DNA from: an uncultured Lachnospiraceae bacterium
GTDB taxonomy: Bacteria; Bacillota_A; Clostridia; Lachnospirales; Lachnospiraceae
Direction of reading: 5' to 3'
Length of the DNA stretch: 20,331 nucleotides
Assembly (NCBI GenBank): GCA_910587495.1
Contig: CAJUMT010000038.1
Span: 1 to 20,331 of the forward strand
Below are positions 13,118 through 20,331 of the stretch, piece after piece. The notes beneath the pieces were generated by a model. The model ran no database searches. It was given only the letters and a program-made list of their open reading frames with translations, and was not told where the DNA came from. Positions within the stretch are counted from its first letter, which is position 1. Every line of letters starts with the position of its first letter. The position numbers were made by a program, and so were the translations under genes.

Positions 13118-14158
13118 ATGAGTACAGGAAGAGAAGTGAACAGCGCCGCGGAGCTGCAGGCGCGTATCGCAAAAGGATGGAAACCCAGCCGTTATCTTAC
13201 AAACATGAGCATGGCGTTTTTTACCAGCGCCAGTGACTATGTGGCGACCAGCATCTTCCCGATCTGCCCGGTGGATTTCTCTATCGGGTATTATTATATC
13301 TATAACAAGGGAGACATGGCGCGGGATAACGTCCAGAGGAAACCAAAGTTTGGCAAGGTGCCGCCCGCGCAGATGGGTCATATAGATGCCACCTATAAAT
13401 GTGAGGTGGACCAGATCATTGTAGGCATTGACCAGATTGGGGCGGTGAACTATCAGAGGGCAAATGTGCCGCCTTCTATTGACCCGAAGAGGGCAAAGAA
13501 CCGCTTCGTAGTGGATCAGCAGTTGCTCCATCTGGATATCCTTTTTGCCAACGGCTTTTTCAAATCCGGGGTATGGGCGCACGAGTTTACGGGGATTGCT
13601 TCCGGGACTACGCCAAGTGGTAGCCAGTTTGTAAAGTTTTCGGATGCCAATTCTGACCCGATCCGCTTCTTTGACGAGCGTAAGCGGCAGATACGGCTGG
13701 ACGGCAGGCGGACGCCAAACAAACTGACGCTGGGCTATGACACCTACCTTGCCTTGAAAGAACATCCGGATCTGCTGGAACGTGTCAAGTATACTGGCAG
13801 CACAGCCAACCCGGCCAAGGTCAATGAGCGGGTGCTGGCGGAGCTGTTCGGGGTTGACGAGGTAAAGGTGCTGTATGCAACCTATAATGCAGCAGAAGAA
13901 GGTCAGCCGGACGAGATGAAGTTCATCTGTGAGCCGGACGGCGCATTACTTTCGTATACGACTCCCAGTCCCAGGATTGATGAGCCGTCTGCCGGATATA
14001 TCTTCACATGGGATATGCTCGGCAATGGCAACTTTATGGCAACGGATGTATTCGAGGGTGAAGGTGGGACTCACTCTGAATTTATGGAAGGCCTGCTGGC
14101 TACTGATATGAGAAAAACCTGTGACGACCTGGCCTGCTACATGAAGGCCTGTGCGTAA
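13118..14158 (+). CDS. Major capsid protein
   Basis: A 346-aa protein in the major capsid position, after protease, scaffold and decoration protein. It has the pattern of HK97-fold capsid proteins of this myovirus type: NMSMAFFTSASDYVATSIFP and CPVDFSIGYYYIYNKGDMAR near the N-terminus (cf. SxxxVAxxxFPxxPV...YxxYxKGD), then a helix-rich middle, TPNKLTLGYDTYLALKEHPD (about 199-218) and VLAELFGVDEVKVLYATYNA (A-domain-like), and a hydrophobic C-terminus. No delta domain is obvious, which fits a separate scaffold. AGGAGG and AAAGGA lie before the ATG. Confidence 0.85.
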   Translation: MSTGREVNSAAELQARIAKGWKPSRYLTNMSMAFFTSASDYVATSIFPICPVDFSIGYYYIYNKGDMARDNVQRKPKFGKVPPAQMGHIDATYKCEVDQIIVGIDQIGAVNYQRANVPPSIDPKRAKNRFVVDQQLLHLDILFANGFFKSGVWAHEFTGIASGTTPSGSQFVKFSDANSDPIRFFDERKRQIRLDGRRTPNKLTLGYDTYLALKEHPDLLERVKYTGSTANPAKVNERVLAELFGVDEVKVLYATYNAAEEGQPDEMKFICEPDGALLSYTTPSPRIDEPSAGYIFTWDMLGNGNFMATDVFEGEGGTHSEFMEGLLATDMRKTCDDLACYMKACA

Positions 14159-14170
14159 AGGAGGGACCGT

Positions 14171-14809
14171 ATGGAGTATTTGTGCATAAAGCAGCTCTGT
14201 ATAGGCGGAAAAGTGTATTATCCGGGCGATATTCTACCAGATGGAGCCATCCTTCCGGAAAGGGTGGCGAAACTGTCTAAGAGCGGGTATATTTCGGCTC
14301 TGCCTGAGAGTACGAAAGATCCGCAGTCTCCGGTTTCAGGAACTGTATATACGCAGGAAGAACTTGAGCAGAAGGTGGCGGAGGCTGTGGAAAAAGCGCT
14401 GGCAGACGCAGCGGGATCTATGGAAGGGGCTCTGGAAATGGCGGAGCCTTTACAGGTAGACGCTGCCGGCTTCGATGGCTTGGTCATAGTCCCTGTCCGG
14501 ATGGAAAGCAATGATGGCCAGCAGATGGCGCTCCCCATGACACCTGACCAGATTATTAAGGTTCTGACGGTCATGCAGATGAACGTGGAGGAAGGGACAA
14601 AAGCGATTGCGGAGATTGAAGATGAAGATGTTCTGACGCTGCTCCATGCCGCAGACAGCCGCGTAACGGTCAAAAATGCGGTTAAAAAGAGGATAGGCAA
14701 TATAAATTCCGCAGAAGATGCACTGAATGCCCCTAATGGCGGTAGCAGCTTCATAGAAGGCAGTATGGATACAGGCTATCCTCCGGAATCGCATGGCGGT
14801 GGTATCTGA
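14171..14809 (+). CDS. Hypothetical head protein after the major capsid gene, 212 aa
   Basis: No named family recognised. Residues 1-45 form a small beta-type module (CIGGKVYYPGDILPDGAILP, then ERVAKLSKSGYI) like the short barrels seen at the start of several phage head-region proteins. Residues 60-95 are helical and acidic. A beta strand pair (GFDGLVIVPVRM) and two helices follow, with RVTVKNAVKKRIGNI at about 164-178. The end is Gly/Ser-rich and disordered. AAAGGAGGG precedes the ATG, and its stop TGA shares one base with the next ATG. From its place it may be a capsid-vertex or connector accessory protein. Confidence 0.7.
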   Translation: MEYLCIKQLCIGGKVYYPGDILPDGAILPERVAKLSKSGYISALPESTKDPQSPVSGTVYTQEELEQKVAEAVEKALADAAGSMEGALEMAEPLQVDAAGFDGLVIVPVRMESNDGQQMALPMTPDQIIKVLTVMQMNVEEGTKAIAEIEDEDVLTLLHAADSRVTVKNAVKKRIGNINSAEDALNAPNGGSSFIEGSMDTGYPPESHGGGI

Positions 14810-15219
14810 TGGCAAAAGGATATAATTACAACCCGGCAAAGGTACGGGAATACGGGGTAGACCGTATGCGTTTTGAACTTGGGGATACGATGGTGGAGGG
14901 CGGGCCTGATACGTCGGCTCTGATGGATGAAGAGATCCAGGCGGCGATTGATACCTGGCCGAAAGCATGGAAGCGGGCGAAGCTTATGCTGTTGGAGAGC
15001 CTGTGCCGCCGTTTCGCCTATGAGGTTGATACAAAGACCGGCCCTTTGCAGCTGAATATGCAGGAAAGGGCAAAACTGTGGCGGGCGGATTACGAAGCCC
15101 TGAAAAAGGAAGTTGCGGCAGGTTCCTGTACGGTTCCCGGCCTGGGGGACAGTGTTAACAGGAAACCGCCGTATTTCTATACAGGTATGCAGCAGAATGA
15201 AAGGGTGTCGTCCAGATGA
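14809..15219 (+). CDS. Head-tail connector / adaptor protein (gp15-like position)
   Basis: A 136-aa mostly helical protein: VREYGVDRMRFELGDTMVEG, DEEIQAAIDTWPKAWKRAKL, MLLESLCRRFAYEVDTKTGP, then NMQERAKLWRADYEALKKEV. This layout (short N-terminal region, DEEIxAAI..., a helix with RRFAYEVD and a final long helix) is typical of the first head-tail connector (adaptor) protein that binds below the portal. The overlap with both neighbours (TGATG before, ATGA after) indicates coupled translation in the connector block. Confidence 0.72.
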   Translation: MAKGYNYNPAKVREYGVDRMRFELGDTMVEGGPDTSALMDEEIQAAIDTWPKAWKRAKLMLLESLCRRFAYEVDTKTGPLQLNMQERAKLWRADYEALKKEVAAGSCTVPGLGDSVNRKPPYFYTGMQQNERVSSR

Positions 15220-15572
15220 TGCATGCGAGGTTTATGTACCTGCGTCCGGGAAACCTTTTTAATGATTTTGCCATTGAAGAGAACGGCCAGGAAGTCACCA
15301 GTACCGGGCGGGCTGTCGTCGGGTATTCCAGTAAAGAGGGCAGGATGCTGAAAGGCTGCCTTGCAGAAGCGACGGAAGAGGAAAGGGAGGGACACAGTGT
15401 ATCCGACCATGTCGTTACCCATACGATTGTACAGAGTGGCCCACCAAAGGCAAAGCGGACGGACCGGCTGGTTCTCGGGGATCGCGTGTTCTATATTGTG
15501 GATATAGACGATACAGGTATGCTGGGGATCGCGACCCTGTATTATGCGGAGGAAAGGCGGGATGTGAAATGA
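15216..15572 (+). CDS. Head closure / head-tail joining protein
   Basis: A 118-aa beta-rich protein: MYLRPGNLFNDFAIEENGQE, TSTGRAVVGYSSKEGRMLKG, VVTHTIVQSGPPKAKRTDRL, LGDRVFYIVDIDDTGMLGIA. The pattern of a strand-rich barrel ending in 'D-R-L-V-x-G-D-R-x-F-Y-I-V-x-I-D-D' is that of the head-tail joining (stopper) proteins that follow the adaptor. It overlaps the upstream gene (start 15216, stop of previous 15217-15219) and the downstream gene by ATGA. Confidence 0.7.
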   Translation: MMHARFMYLRPGNLFNDFAIEENGQEVTSTGRAVVGYSSKEGRMLKGCLAEATEEEREGHSVSDHVVTHTIVQSGPPKAKRTDRLVLGDRVFYIVDIDDTGMLGIATLYYAEERRDVK

Positions 15573-16090
15573 AGCTATGGATTGATGGAAAGGAAGGAAC
15601 GCCGGGCGCTTCTATACGGGCGACGGTAGCAGGGCAGGTGACGGATATTAATCGTCAGGTGATCTCCAGGGGTGTGCGGGCGGTAAACGCCATGCGCAGC
15701 GCAGAGTTGAAAGTTCTGCAGGGCCAGAGAAACGGACGGGTGTATAAAGTTCCCGGGACTTATGGAAAGACTGCCAGCAAGGCGACCCGCAAGCTAAAGG
15801 CTGAGTACGGGCATAAGCTGCGGGGTGGGCAGCTTTACAGGGCATCAAGGCCGGGGGAAGCGCCTGCGCGGAGAACCGGTAACCTGCGTATGCACTGGAA
15901 CGGGCAGGTGAGGACAGAGTCCGCGGCAGGTGGCGGCGTAGCTGTTATTGCTGAGCTGACCAGCCAGGAGGATTATGCGGCAGTGCTGGAAAACGGCAGC
16001 GCCAGGGTTGCGCCAAGGCCGTTTGTCGAGCAGATTAAAGAGAAAGCCAGGCCGGAGATTGAGAAGATATATGGAGAGCCATACAGGTAG
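15569..16090 (+). CDS. Tail completion / neck protein (HK97 gp10-like)
   Basis: A 173-aa basic protein. The N-terminal helix (RQVISRGVRAVNAMRSAELK), the APARRTGNLRMHWNG segment (about 100-114), AVIAELTSQEDYAAVLENGS and the end APRPFVEQIKEKARPEIEK match the HK97 gp10 / neck family, where 'TGxLR...YAxxLExGs...RPFxxP' is the recognisable order. It should complete the head-tail interface. The start overlaps the previous stop (ATGA, 15569-15572), and GGAGGAAAGG lies upstream. Confidence 0.75.
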   Translation: MKLWIDGKEGTPGASIRATVAGQVTDINRQVISRGVRAVNAMRSAELKVLQGQRNGRVYKVPGTYGKTASKATRKLKAEYGHKLRGGQLYRASRPGEAPARRTGNLRMHWNGQVRTESAAGGGVAVIAELTSQEDYAAVLENGSARVAPRPFVEQIKEKARPEIEKIYGEPYR

Positions 16091-16101
16091 GAGGTGATGG
16101 G

Positions 16102-16413
16102 ATGTCACTGGTGATAGAGAAACCAACATCAGTATATGATCTGTCCATAATCCGTGCGGGGGATCTGCTCTTTGGCAGGCACCGTACATGGGAAGAAGGG
16201 AAAGCAGGGATCGTTACATCCGCAACGGAAGACAGGCTGGCTGTACAGTTTTTTCCGGGTATTGGGAATGTGACGAACCATTTTTTCATTCCTGTCCTGG
16301 AAGCTGTGGCTGGGGAATGGGAAATACGTTGGTCAAACGACCTGTCAGAGGTACATTGTTTTCCGGCTAAGATACCAGATGAACAGGAGGCGGAGGGCAC
16401 AGATGAAACTTGA
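16102..16413 (+). CDS. Hypothetical connector-region protein, 103 aa
   Basis: Not recognised. The 103-aa protein is probably beta-rich (GKAGIVTSATEDRLAVQFFP, GNVTNHFFIPVLEAVAGEWE, IRWSNDLSEVHCF), with an acidic tail (PDEQEAEGTDET). AGGAGGTGAT precedes the ATG perfectly. It sits between the gp10-like protein and the tail terminator candidate and overlaps the latter by 11 nt, so it belongs to the neck/tail-completion cluster. Confidence 0.7.
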   Translation: MSLVIEKPTSVYDLSIIRAGDLLFGRHRTWEEGKAGIVTSATEDRLAVQFFPGIGNVTNHFFIPVLEAVAGEWEIRWSNDLSEVHCFPAKIPDEQEAEGTDET

Positions 16414-17278
16414 AGAACTGATTTACAGGCAGTTTGTCTGTTCCGGGGAACTTACAAGACATTTGGCCACTTTTGCAAAACTTCCCGCCGTGTTCAGCCC
16501 GGAGACGCCAGATGACGGGCAGGAAGGATGGGGAGGGCAGACGCAGTACCCACAGATTGTATTTAATTTTGACATGCAGGCAAATGAGGAGCGCAAAAGT
16601 GTAGGCACGTTATCTGTGGACCTGCTCTGCCAGAATACGGCAGATGTGTCTCCGGAGACGATTGAGCCGGAAGTTAGATCGTGCCTGCGGGATGTATTGT
16701 TAAAGCCGGAAGGCGACTCTATGTATGCGTTTACATGGGCGCGGACGGATTCATTTTCCATGCAGGAGAAAAAACATGACCTGGTGATCGGCAGCGAGAT
16801 ACGGTTCGACATCCATGAGTATGTGCATCAGGAGACTACAGATCCGGATCCAATCGCGGCAGTAGACCAGTATATAAAAAAGCTGTATCCGGATTGTGTA
16901 GTGGCAGGGCTGGACCGTATGGGTGATGTAACCAGGGCGTCCGTTGCCGCTCCGGTTGTGTACAATGCGCTTACGTCGGTGGAAAGAGGCAGGGAGACTA
17001 ATACGGTTGTATGGATGGACGGGAAGATAGCCGTCCATATTTTGTGCCCGGACAGCAGTGTCCGCATGAAGATGGCTGCGGATCTGGCAAATCAGATGTC
17101 ACTGGACGGAGAGATCATCCTGCTGGATCATTCACCGATGACTATCCGGCGCCTGCAGGTGGACCATCAGTCGGATTATTTAAAAGACGGACAGATATTT
17201 ATGACAGTAAACTATGGCCTTCTGCGGTATCGGGCAAAGCCCCATGAGATGCAGGGGACCGGATTTAATTATGGATAG
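16403..17278 (+). CDS. Probable tail terminator protein with two related domains, 291 aa
   Basis: Placed just before the sheath, where tail terminators occur. The N-terminal half has strand-helix-strand order (YPQIVFNFDMQ, VGTLSVDLLCQNT, then helix EPEVRSCLRDVLL, then HDLVIGSEIRFDI). The C-terminal half repeats it (PVVYNALTS, GKIAVHILCPDS, helix KMAADLANQM, then DGQIFMTVNYGLLRY). I infer that two terminator-like folds are fused; single-domain terminators are about half this length. ATG 16403 is chosen because GGAGGCGGAGG ends 7 nt upstream; the frame is open to a GTG at 16379. The assignment rests on position and fold pattern. Confidence 0.62.
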   Translation: MKLEELIYRQFVCSGELTRHLATFAKLPAVFSPETPDDGQEGWGGQTQYPQIVFNFDMQANEERKSVGTLSVDLLCQNTADVSPETIEPEVRSCLRDVLLKPEGDSMYAFTWARTDSFSMQEKKHDLVIGSEIRFDIHEYVHQETTDPDPIAAVDQYIKKLYPDCVVAGLDRMGDVTRASVAAPVVYNALTSVERGRETNTVVWMDGKIAVHILCPDSSVRMKMAADLANQMSLDGEIILLDHSPMTIRRLQVDHQSDYLKDGQIFMTVNYGLLRYRAKPHEMQGTGFNYG

Positions 17279-17289
17279 GAGGCATGGAT

Positions 17290-17580
17290 ATGGCAAGTAC
17301 AGCAATGTATCCAGAGAAACCGGAGACAGAAAAAGAAAAACAGAAAGTGCCTGACGGAAAGCTGGCGGATAAATTACCTTCAAAGGGTGGATCTGCAAAG
17401 TGTGCCAGGTGTGAAGAGCCTGTGTACACCGCAGCGGAACTTTCAGAGAATGCGCAGGTATTGTTTGGGGTACGAAAAGAGTGTGCCGCAGCCGCCCTGA
17501 AAGCAGCCGGTCTTACAGAGTGTACAGTATCCACAGCAGAGAAATTCGTAAGGGAATTTATGAAAAGGAAGGTGGAATAG
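17290..17580 (+). CDS. Hypothetical small protein before the sheath, 96 aa
   Basis: Not recognised. A 96-aa basic protein whose N-terminal 35 residues are Lys/Glu/Pro-rich and likely disordered. A CARCEEPVYTAAEL segment carries a CxxC pair, and GVRKECAAAAL adds a further Cys, so a small metal site is possible. It ends in a helical, Lys-rich tail (EKFVREFMKRKVE). AGGAGG (17277-17282) favours ATG 17290, 7 nt away, over ATG 17284, 1 nt away. It lies between the tail terminator candidate and the sheath gene, which starts 1 nt after its stop. Confidence 0.68.
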   Translation: MASTAMYPEKPETEKEKQKVPDGKLADKLPSKGGSAKCARCEEPVYTAAELSENAQVLFGVRKECAAAALKAAGLTECTVSTAEKFVREFMKRKVE

Positions 17581-17581
17581 T

Positions 17582-18997
17582 ATGGCTGGGATATTCATAC
17601 CCGGGGAACAGAAAGTCAGGCCGGGGGCATATTTCAACATCCAGAAAAAGGGGGACAATGCGGCAGCCGGTGTGGTAAACGGCGTGACAGAGGTCGTTTT
17701 CAAATCAAATTTTGGTCCTTTATGTACCTGTGAGGAAATCAGTGCGGAAGACGGATATGAGCCTGTCTTTGGCAATGACCTTACAACAGATGCCATAAGG
17801 GAAGCAATCAGCGGAGGGGCACGGACCATCCTTGCCTGCCGCTTGGGAAATGGCGGCACACAGGCGGATATCACATTGAACGAAAGCGGGGAAGGAGGGG
17901 CGGGGGCGGTTACTTTGACAGCCCTTTATCCTGGGAACAGGGCTTTTACGGCTACTATCCGGACAAAGCTTGCAGATACGTCTGTAAAAGAATGTATCAT
18001 TTATGATGGCACTGCAGAGTTTGAAAAAGTGGAATTTACAGCTGGTACAGGAGAGGCCTTGTCCCTGGCAGAGGCTATGGCCACGTCAAAGAAGTTTAAA
18101 GCACAGGTGCTGGATGGGAAGAGTGAAGCTATATTGGCAAATGTATCACAGGCATCTTTCTCTCCGGGGGAAGACCCGGCAGTGACAGTGCAAGACTATT
18201 CGGATGCGTTTGCGCAGCTTGAACCATATGAGTTCAATACCATCTGTGTGGATACGGAGGATACAGAGGTGCATCTTTTACTGGCGGCATTTCTGGACAG
18301 GATCTATAATGCCGGATCGCTCGCACAGGCGGTCGTTGCAGAAAAGTATACGGTTGACTTGGAGACAAGGATGTTCCATGCAGCGGCTTTTAATGACGAG
18401 AAGATGCATTATGTTCTCAATGCCCATGTGAACGAACAGGGAAAAGAGATTGACGGGTATCAGACGGCGGCGCGCGTCGCAGGGATGATCGGCGCCTGCG
18501 CGTCTAATTCTTCCCTTACACATACGGTTATCAATGGTTTTACGCAGATTCTGGAGCGTCTTACCAATACACAGATTGTTGCAGCTGAGAAGAAAGGCTG
18601 TATTGTACTCAGCTGCAGCAGTTCCGGGCAAATATGGATCGACAGTGCGATCAATACACTTATCGTGCCTGCGGATGACCAGGACGACGGCTGGAAAAAG
18701 ATCCGCCGTGTAAAGACACGGTTTGAACTGATCCGGCGTGTGAACGTGACGGCAGACAGCCTGATCGGAAAAGTAGATAATGATTCTAATGGCCGGAATA
18801 CCGTCATAAGCCAGGTACAGGCAATCGGGGACGCCATGGTCGCAGAATCGAAGCTTGTGTCCTGCAAAGTAACAGAGAGCGCCCTGTACACCGCAGATGG
18901 TGACAGTGCATGGTTTGATATAGATGTGATCGATAAAGATTCGATGGAGCATATCTATATGACATTTAAGTTCCAGTTCAGCACGAACGCAGAATAG
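17582..18997 (+). CDS. Phage tail sheath protein (XkdK-like)
   Basis: The 471-aa contractile sheath protein, the marker that this is a myovirus. N-terminal landmarks are MAGIFIPGEQKVRPGAYFNI and GVVNGVTEVVFKSNFGPLC. The variable middle contains a 'GTGEALSLAEAMATSKKFKA' region. The conserved C-terminal part has AGMIGACASNSSLTHTVING (the sheath core), INTLIVPADDQDDGWKKIRR and RFELIRRVNVTADSLIGKVD, and ends with AIGDAMVAESKL and FDIDVIDKDSMEHIYMTFKF. Size and order match XkdK/YqbK of PBSX and skin. AAGGTGG lies upstream. The tail tube gene follows 12 nt after the stop. Confidence 0.92.
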   Translation: MAGIFIPGEQKVRPGAYFNIQKKGDNAAAGVVNGVTEVVFKSNFGPLCTCEEISAEDGYEPVFGNDLTTDAIREAISGGARTILACRLGNGGTQADITLNESGEGGAGAVTLTALYPGNRAFTATIRTKLADTSVKECIIYDGTAEFEKVEFTAGTGEALSLAEAMATSKKFKAQVLDGKSEAILANVSQASFSPGEDPAVTVQDYSDAFAQLEPYEFNTICVDTEDTEVHLLLAAFLDRIYNAGSLAQAVVAEKYTVDLETRMFHAAAFNDEKMHYVLNAHVNEQGKEIDGYQTAARVAGMIGACASNSSLTHTVINGFTQILERLTNTQIVAAEKKGCIVLSCSSSGQIWIDSAINTLIVPADDQDDGWKKIRRVKTRFELIRRVNVTADSLIGKVDNDSNGRNTVISQVQAIGDAMVAESKLVSCKVTESALYTADGDSAWFDIDVIDKDSMEHIYMTFKFQFSTNAE

Positions 18998-19009
18998 GGG
19001 GGATAAAGA

Positions 19010-19471
19010 TTGAGAAATCCGAGAGCCGCAGGGGATGCGAGGCATTCAAGGACAGGGAAGGACGGGGCGTTTTATAACAGGGACGGTGTGCTGATGGCAA
19101 GCGTTGAATCCTTTTCATCCAATGTGAACTACAATAACGCCAAATACAGTGTCCTTGGAGATGCCCAGGAACATGAGACATCCAATACGTTTTCGGTGAG
19201 CCTTACGATGTCGCAGATCGTGATCGAGGATGATGAGTGTATCCGGGAGCTGTTCGAGGCTATGGAGACGCAAATCATGCCTGTCTGGCATTTCCAGGGA
19301 TCACTACTTGGAAGAAACGGGTCGGAAGAGCGGGTGGTGTACCGGGAATGTATCCCGTCCGGGCAGATCGACCTGCAGAACATATCGGTTGGGGACACCA
19401 TAAAGAGGGCGTGGAATTTCTTTGTGAACAGCCCACCGAAGCTGCAGAGCTTACTCAGTATAGACAACTAA
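19010..19471 (+). CDS. Phage tail tube protein (XkdM-like)
   Basis: A 153-aa tube protein of the XkdM family, the inner tube around which the sheath sits. Landmarks are TGKDGAFYNRDGVLMASVESFSS at the N-terminus, SVLGDAQEHETSNTFSVSLT (strands and loop), SQIVIEDDECIRELFEA and the end SGQIDLQNISVGDTIKRAWN. The order directly after the sheath is the expected one. The TTG at 19010 is chosen because GGGGGGAT lies about 5 nt upstream; no in-frame ATG occurs before the conserved core. Confidence 0.88.
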   Translation: MRNPRAAGDARHSRTGKDGAFYNRDGVLMASVESFSSNVNYNNAKYSVLGDAQEHETSNTFSVSLTMSQIVIEDDECIRELFEAMETQIMPVWHFQGSLLGRNGSEERVVYRECIPSGQIDLQNISVGDTIKRAWNFFVNSPPKLQSLLSIDN

Positions 19472-19487
19472 AATAAGAACCAGCAAG

Positions 19488-19513
19488 TAAAGGAGAGGGA
19501 GGCCTCTCCTTTA
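19488..19513 (+). terminator. Intrinsic-type hairpin after the tail tube gene
   Basis: A perfect 11-bp stem, TAAAGGAGAGG (19488-19498) with CCTCTCCTTTA (19503-19513), and a 4-nt loop GAGG. The following T-run is short (TTTT at 19515-19518, after AAC), so termination may be only partial. It lies after sheath and tube, the most abundant tail proteins, and before the chaperone, so it could lower downstream expression. Confidence 0.5.
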
Positions 19514-19538
19514 ACTTTTAAAAGAAAAGAGGATATGG

Positions 19539-20111
19539 ATGATGGCACAGATAGATGGAAAACCAAAGCTCGTGACAAACAGCACAACAATTGGCAGAGA
19601 GGCAAGTGGGCAGGTAGAGGAACGGGAATTTACGGAAGAAGAAACCAGGAACCAGATGCGGATGCAGGAAGAAGATTTCATACAAGGCCTTATTGACGCA
19701 GCAGGGTACAGTACAGATGAGAGCCAGCGTATTGAGATCATCCGCGAAGGAAAGCTGTACTTTGCATTTACGATCCGCCCGCTTCGGGAAGAGGAATATG
19801 ACCGGTGCAAGAAGAAGCATACGAAATATGTGCGGAATAAGCAGATTGGCATGAAGCTTCCGGAAGACACAGACAGTACGAAATACCGCTCGGCCCTTAT
19901 CTACCAGGCAACGACAGAGGAAGACCGCAATAAGCTTTGGGATAATAAGAAAGTATGGGAGGCGCTCCGGAACAAAGATTTACAGATTATGAACGGCCTG
20001 GATGTGATTGAGTACACGCTGAAAGCAGGCGAGAAAGATAAGATACTGGATGCGATCGACCGGTTGAGCGGTTATGGAGATAACCTGGAGGAAGTGGCAA
20101 AAAACTCATAA
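19539..20111 (+). CDS. Tail assembly chaperone, unshifted product (XkdN-like)
   Basis: A 190-aa protein of the XkdN/YqbN family, the chaperone that guides tube and tape-measure assembly. Landmarks are FIQGLIDAAGYSTDESQRIE, LYFAFTIRPLREEEYDRCKK and KHTKYVRNKQIGMKLPEDTD, then a segment with YRSALIYQATTEEDRNKLWD, and the helical end IMNGLDVIEYTLKAGEKDKI. AGAGGA lies upstream; ATG 19539 or 19542 may start it. The gene ends with a slippery A_AAA_AAC two codons before the stop, so a longer -1 product is expected as well. Confidence 0.85.
   Translation: MMAQIDGKPKLVTNSTTIGREASGQVEEREFTEEETRNQMRMQEEDFIQGLIDAAGYSTDESQRIEIIREGKLYFAFTIRPLREEEYDRCKKKHTKYVRNKQIGMKLPEDTDSTKYRSALIYQATTEEDRNKLWDNKKVWEALRNKDLQIMNGLDVIEYTLKAGEKDKILDAIDRLSGYGDNLEEVAKNS
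20099..20105 (+). promoter_or_regulatory. Programmed -1 frameshift slippery site A_AAA_AAC
   Basis: The heptamer AAAAAAC is in the correct phase: zero-frame codons are GCA AAA AAC TCA TAA, giving A_AAA_AAC. A -1 shift here opens 54 codons to the stop at 20267-20269. This matches the G/GT rule known for tail assembly genes of many tailed phages. A downstream stimulatory stem or pseudoknot was not identified with certainty. Confidence 0.88.
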
Positions 20112-20269
20112 AGGCCGGGGGAAAAGCATGTCTTTTACACCATATTTTCCAGCAGACAGGGAGGACACCGGACGAGTTTTATGAAAAGCCTGTGGGTGTC
20201 CGGGCATTCATGCTTGCATCCATGATGGTGGCTCTGGAATCTCAGGAAGGAGGGAATATAGATGGCTGA
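20105..20269 (+). CDS. -1 frame extension of the tail assembly chaperone (GT-like fusion part)
   Basis: In the -1 frame, 54 codons follow the slip site, reading LIKAGGKACLLHHIFQQTGR, then TPDEFYEKPVGVRAFMLASM, then MVALESQEGGNIDG. This is coding-like (DEFYEKPVGVRAFMLASM is typical of the T-domain of such chaperones), lacks its own good start, and continues the upstream protein only by frameshift. The fused product would have 189 + 54 = 243 residues. Its stop overlaps the tape-measure ATG (20262), so the fusion is translationally tied to it. In lambda the equivalent fused T part recruits tube subunits to the tape measure. Confidence 0.85.
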   Translation, partial: LIKAGGKACLLHHIFQQTGRTPDEFYEKPVGVRAFMLASMMVALESQEGGNIDG

Positions 20270-20331
20270 GACACTCCGGATTGAGATACCGATCGAGACA
20301 GTAGACAGGACAGATTCCGGCGTGTCAAGTG
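20262..20331 (+). CDS. Tail tape measure protein, first 23 codons
   Basis: The gene runs off the right edge. It starts MAETLRIEIPIETVDRTDSG, as expected for tape-measure proteins of this phage type. GAAGGAGGG lies just before the ATG (20246-20254). It follows the chaperone frameshift gene, which is the fixed gene order in tailed phages. The length, and hence the tail length, cannot be seen. Confidence 0.75.
   Translation, partial: MAETLRIEIPIETVDRTDSGVSS

Noticed and set aside
18278..19045. A 255-codon minus-strand open frame opposite the sheath gene
   Set aside because: It lies entirely against the strongly recognised sheath gene, shows no protein-family features and has no ribosome-binding support.
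1..20331. CRISPR array, tRNA, integrase, repressor or attachment site
   Set aside because: I looked for spaced repeats, cloverleaf-like sequence and the relevant protein motifs and saw none, so prophage status and integration site are left open.

Overview
The window is a continuous stretch of a tailed-phage or prophage genome with a contractile-tail (myovirus) late operon, most likely from a Clostridia / Lachnospiraceae-type Firmicute. The grounds are strong AGGAGG/GGAGGTGAT ribosome-binding sites, mixed ATG/GTG/TTG starts, head and tail proteins of the PBSX/skin (XkdF, XkdK, XkdM, XkdN) and Mu (DUF935 portal, gpF/MuF) kinds, and small zinc-finger accessory proteins. All genes but one read left to right. 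No integrase, repressor, tRNA or att site is visible, so integrated versus free phage cannot be decided from this window.

Bases 1-4814 form an accessory and DNA-modification block. It holds the tail end of an amino-MTase, a radical-SAM protein and a cytosine-C5 MTase, joined by ATGA stop/start overlaps. A Lar-like zinc-ribbon gene follows, present twice as a perfect 211-bp tandem duplication. Several unknown small proteins come next, many introduced by the same linker, TTCAGGATTTAGTGGAGG. A 45-aa peptide gene ending PGGE is the only minus-strand gene (4840-4977).

Bases 5043-5642 look like the late switch. A sigma-region-4-like (ArpU/DUF1492-type) regulator is followed at once by three 9-bp direct repeats that run into a TATAAT box. 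A leader with an intrinsic terminator then precedes the terminase small subunit.

Bases 5643-14158 are the packaging and head genes: TerS, TerL, portal, MuF head protein with an unusual C-terminal HNHP (JAB-like) domain, a 63-aa overlapping ORF, XkdF-like protease, a protease-associated/scaffold protein with a nested internal start, decoration protein and major capsid protein. An internal terminator lies at 10882-10907.

Bases 14171-20331 are connector and tail genes: connector, closure and completion proteins, a probable two-domain tail terminator, tail sheath, tail tube, a terminator, the XkdN-like tail assembly chaperone and the first codons of the tape measure. The chaperone carries a textbook A_AAA_AAC -1 frameshift site with a 54-codon extension that ends across the tape-measure start codon. 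The best candidates for unusual biology are the MuF C-terminal domain with its companion ORF, the MTase/radical-SAM/MTase cassette, the 9-bp iteron promoter, the linker-borne gene cassettes and the minus-strand PGGE peptide.
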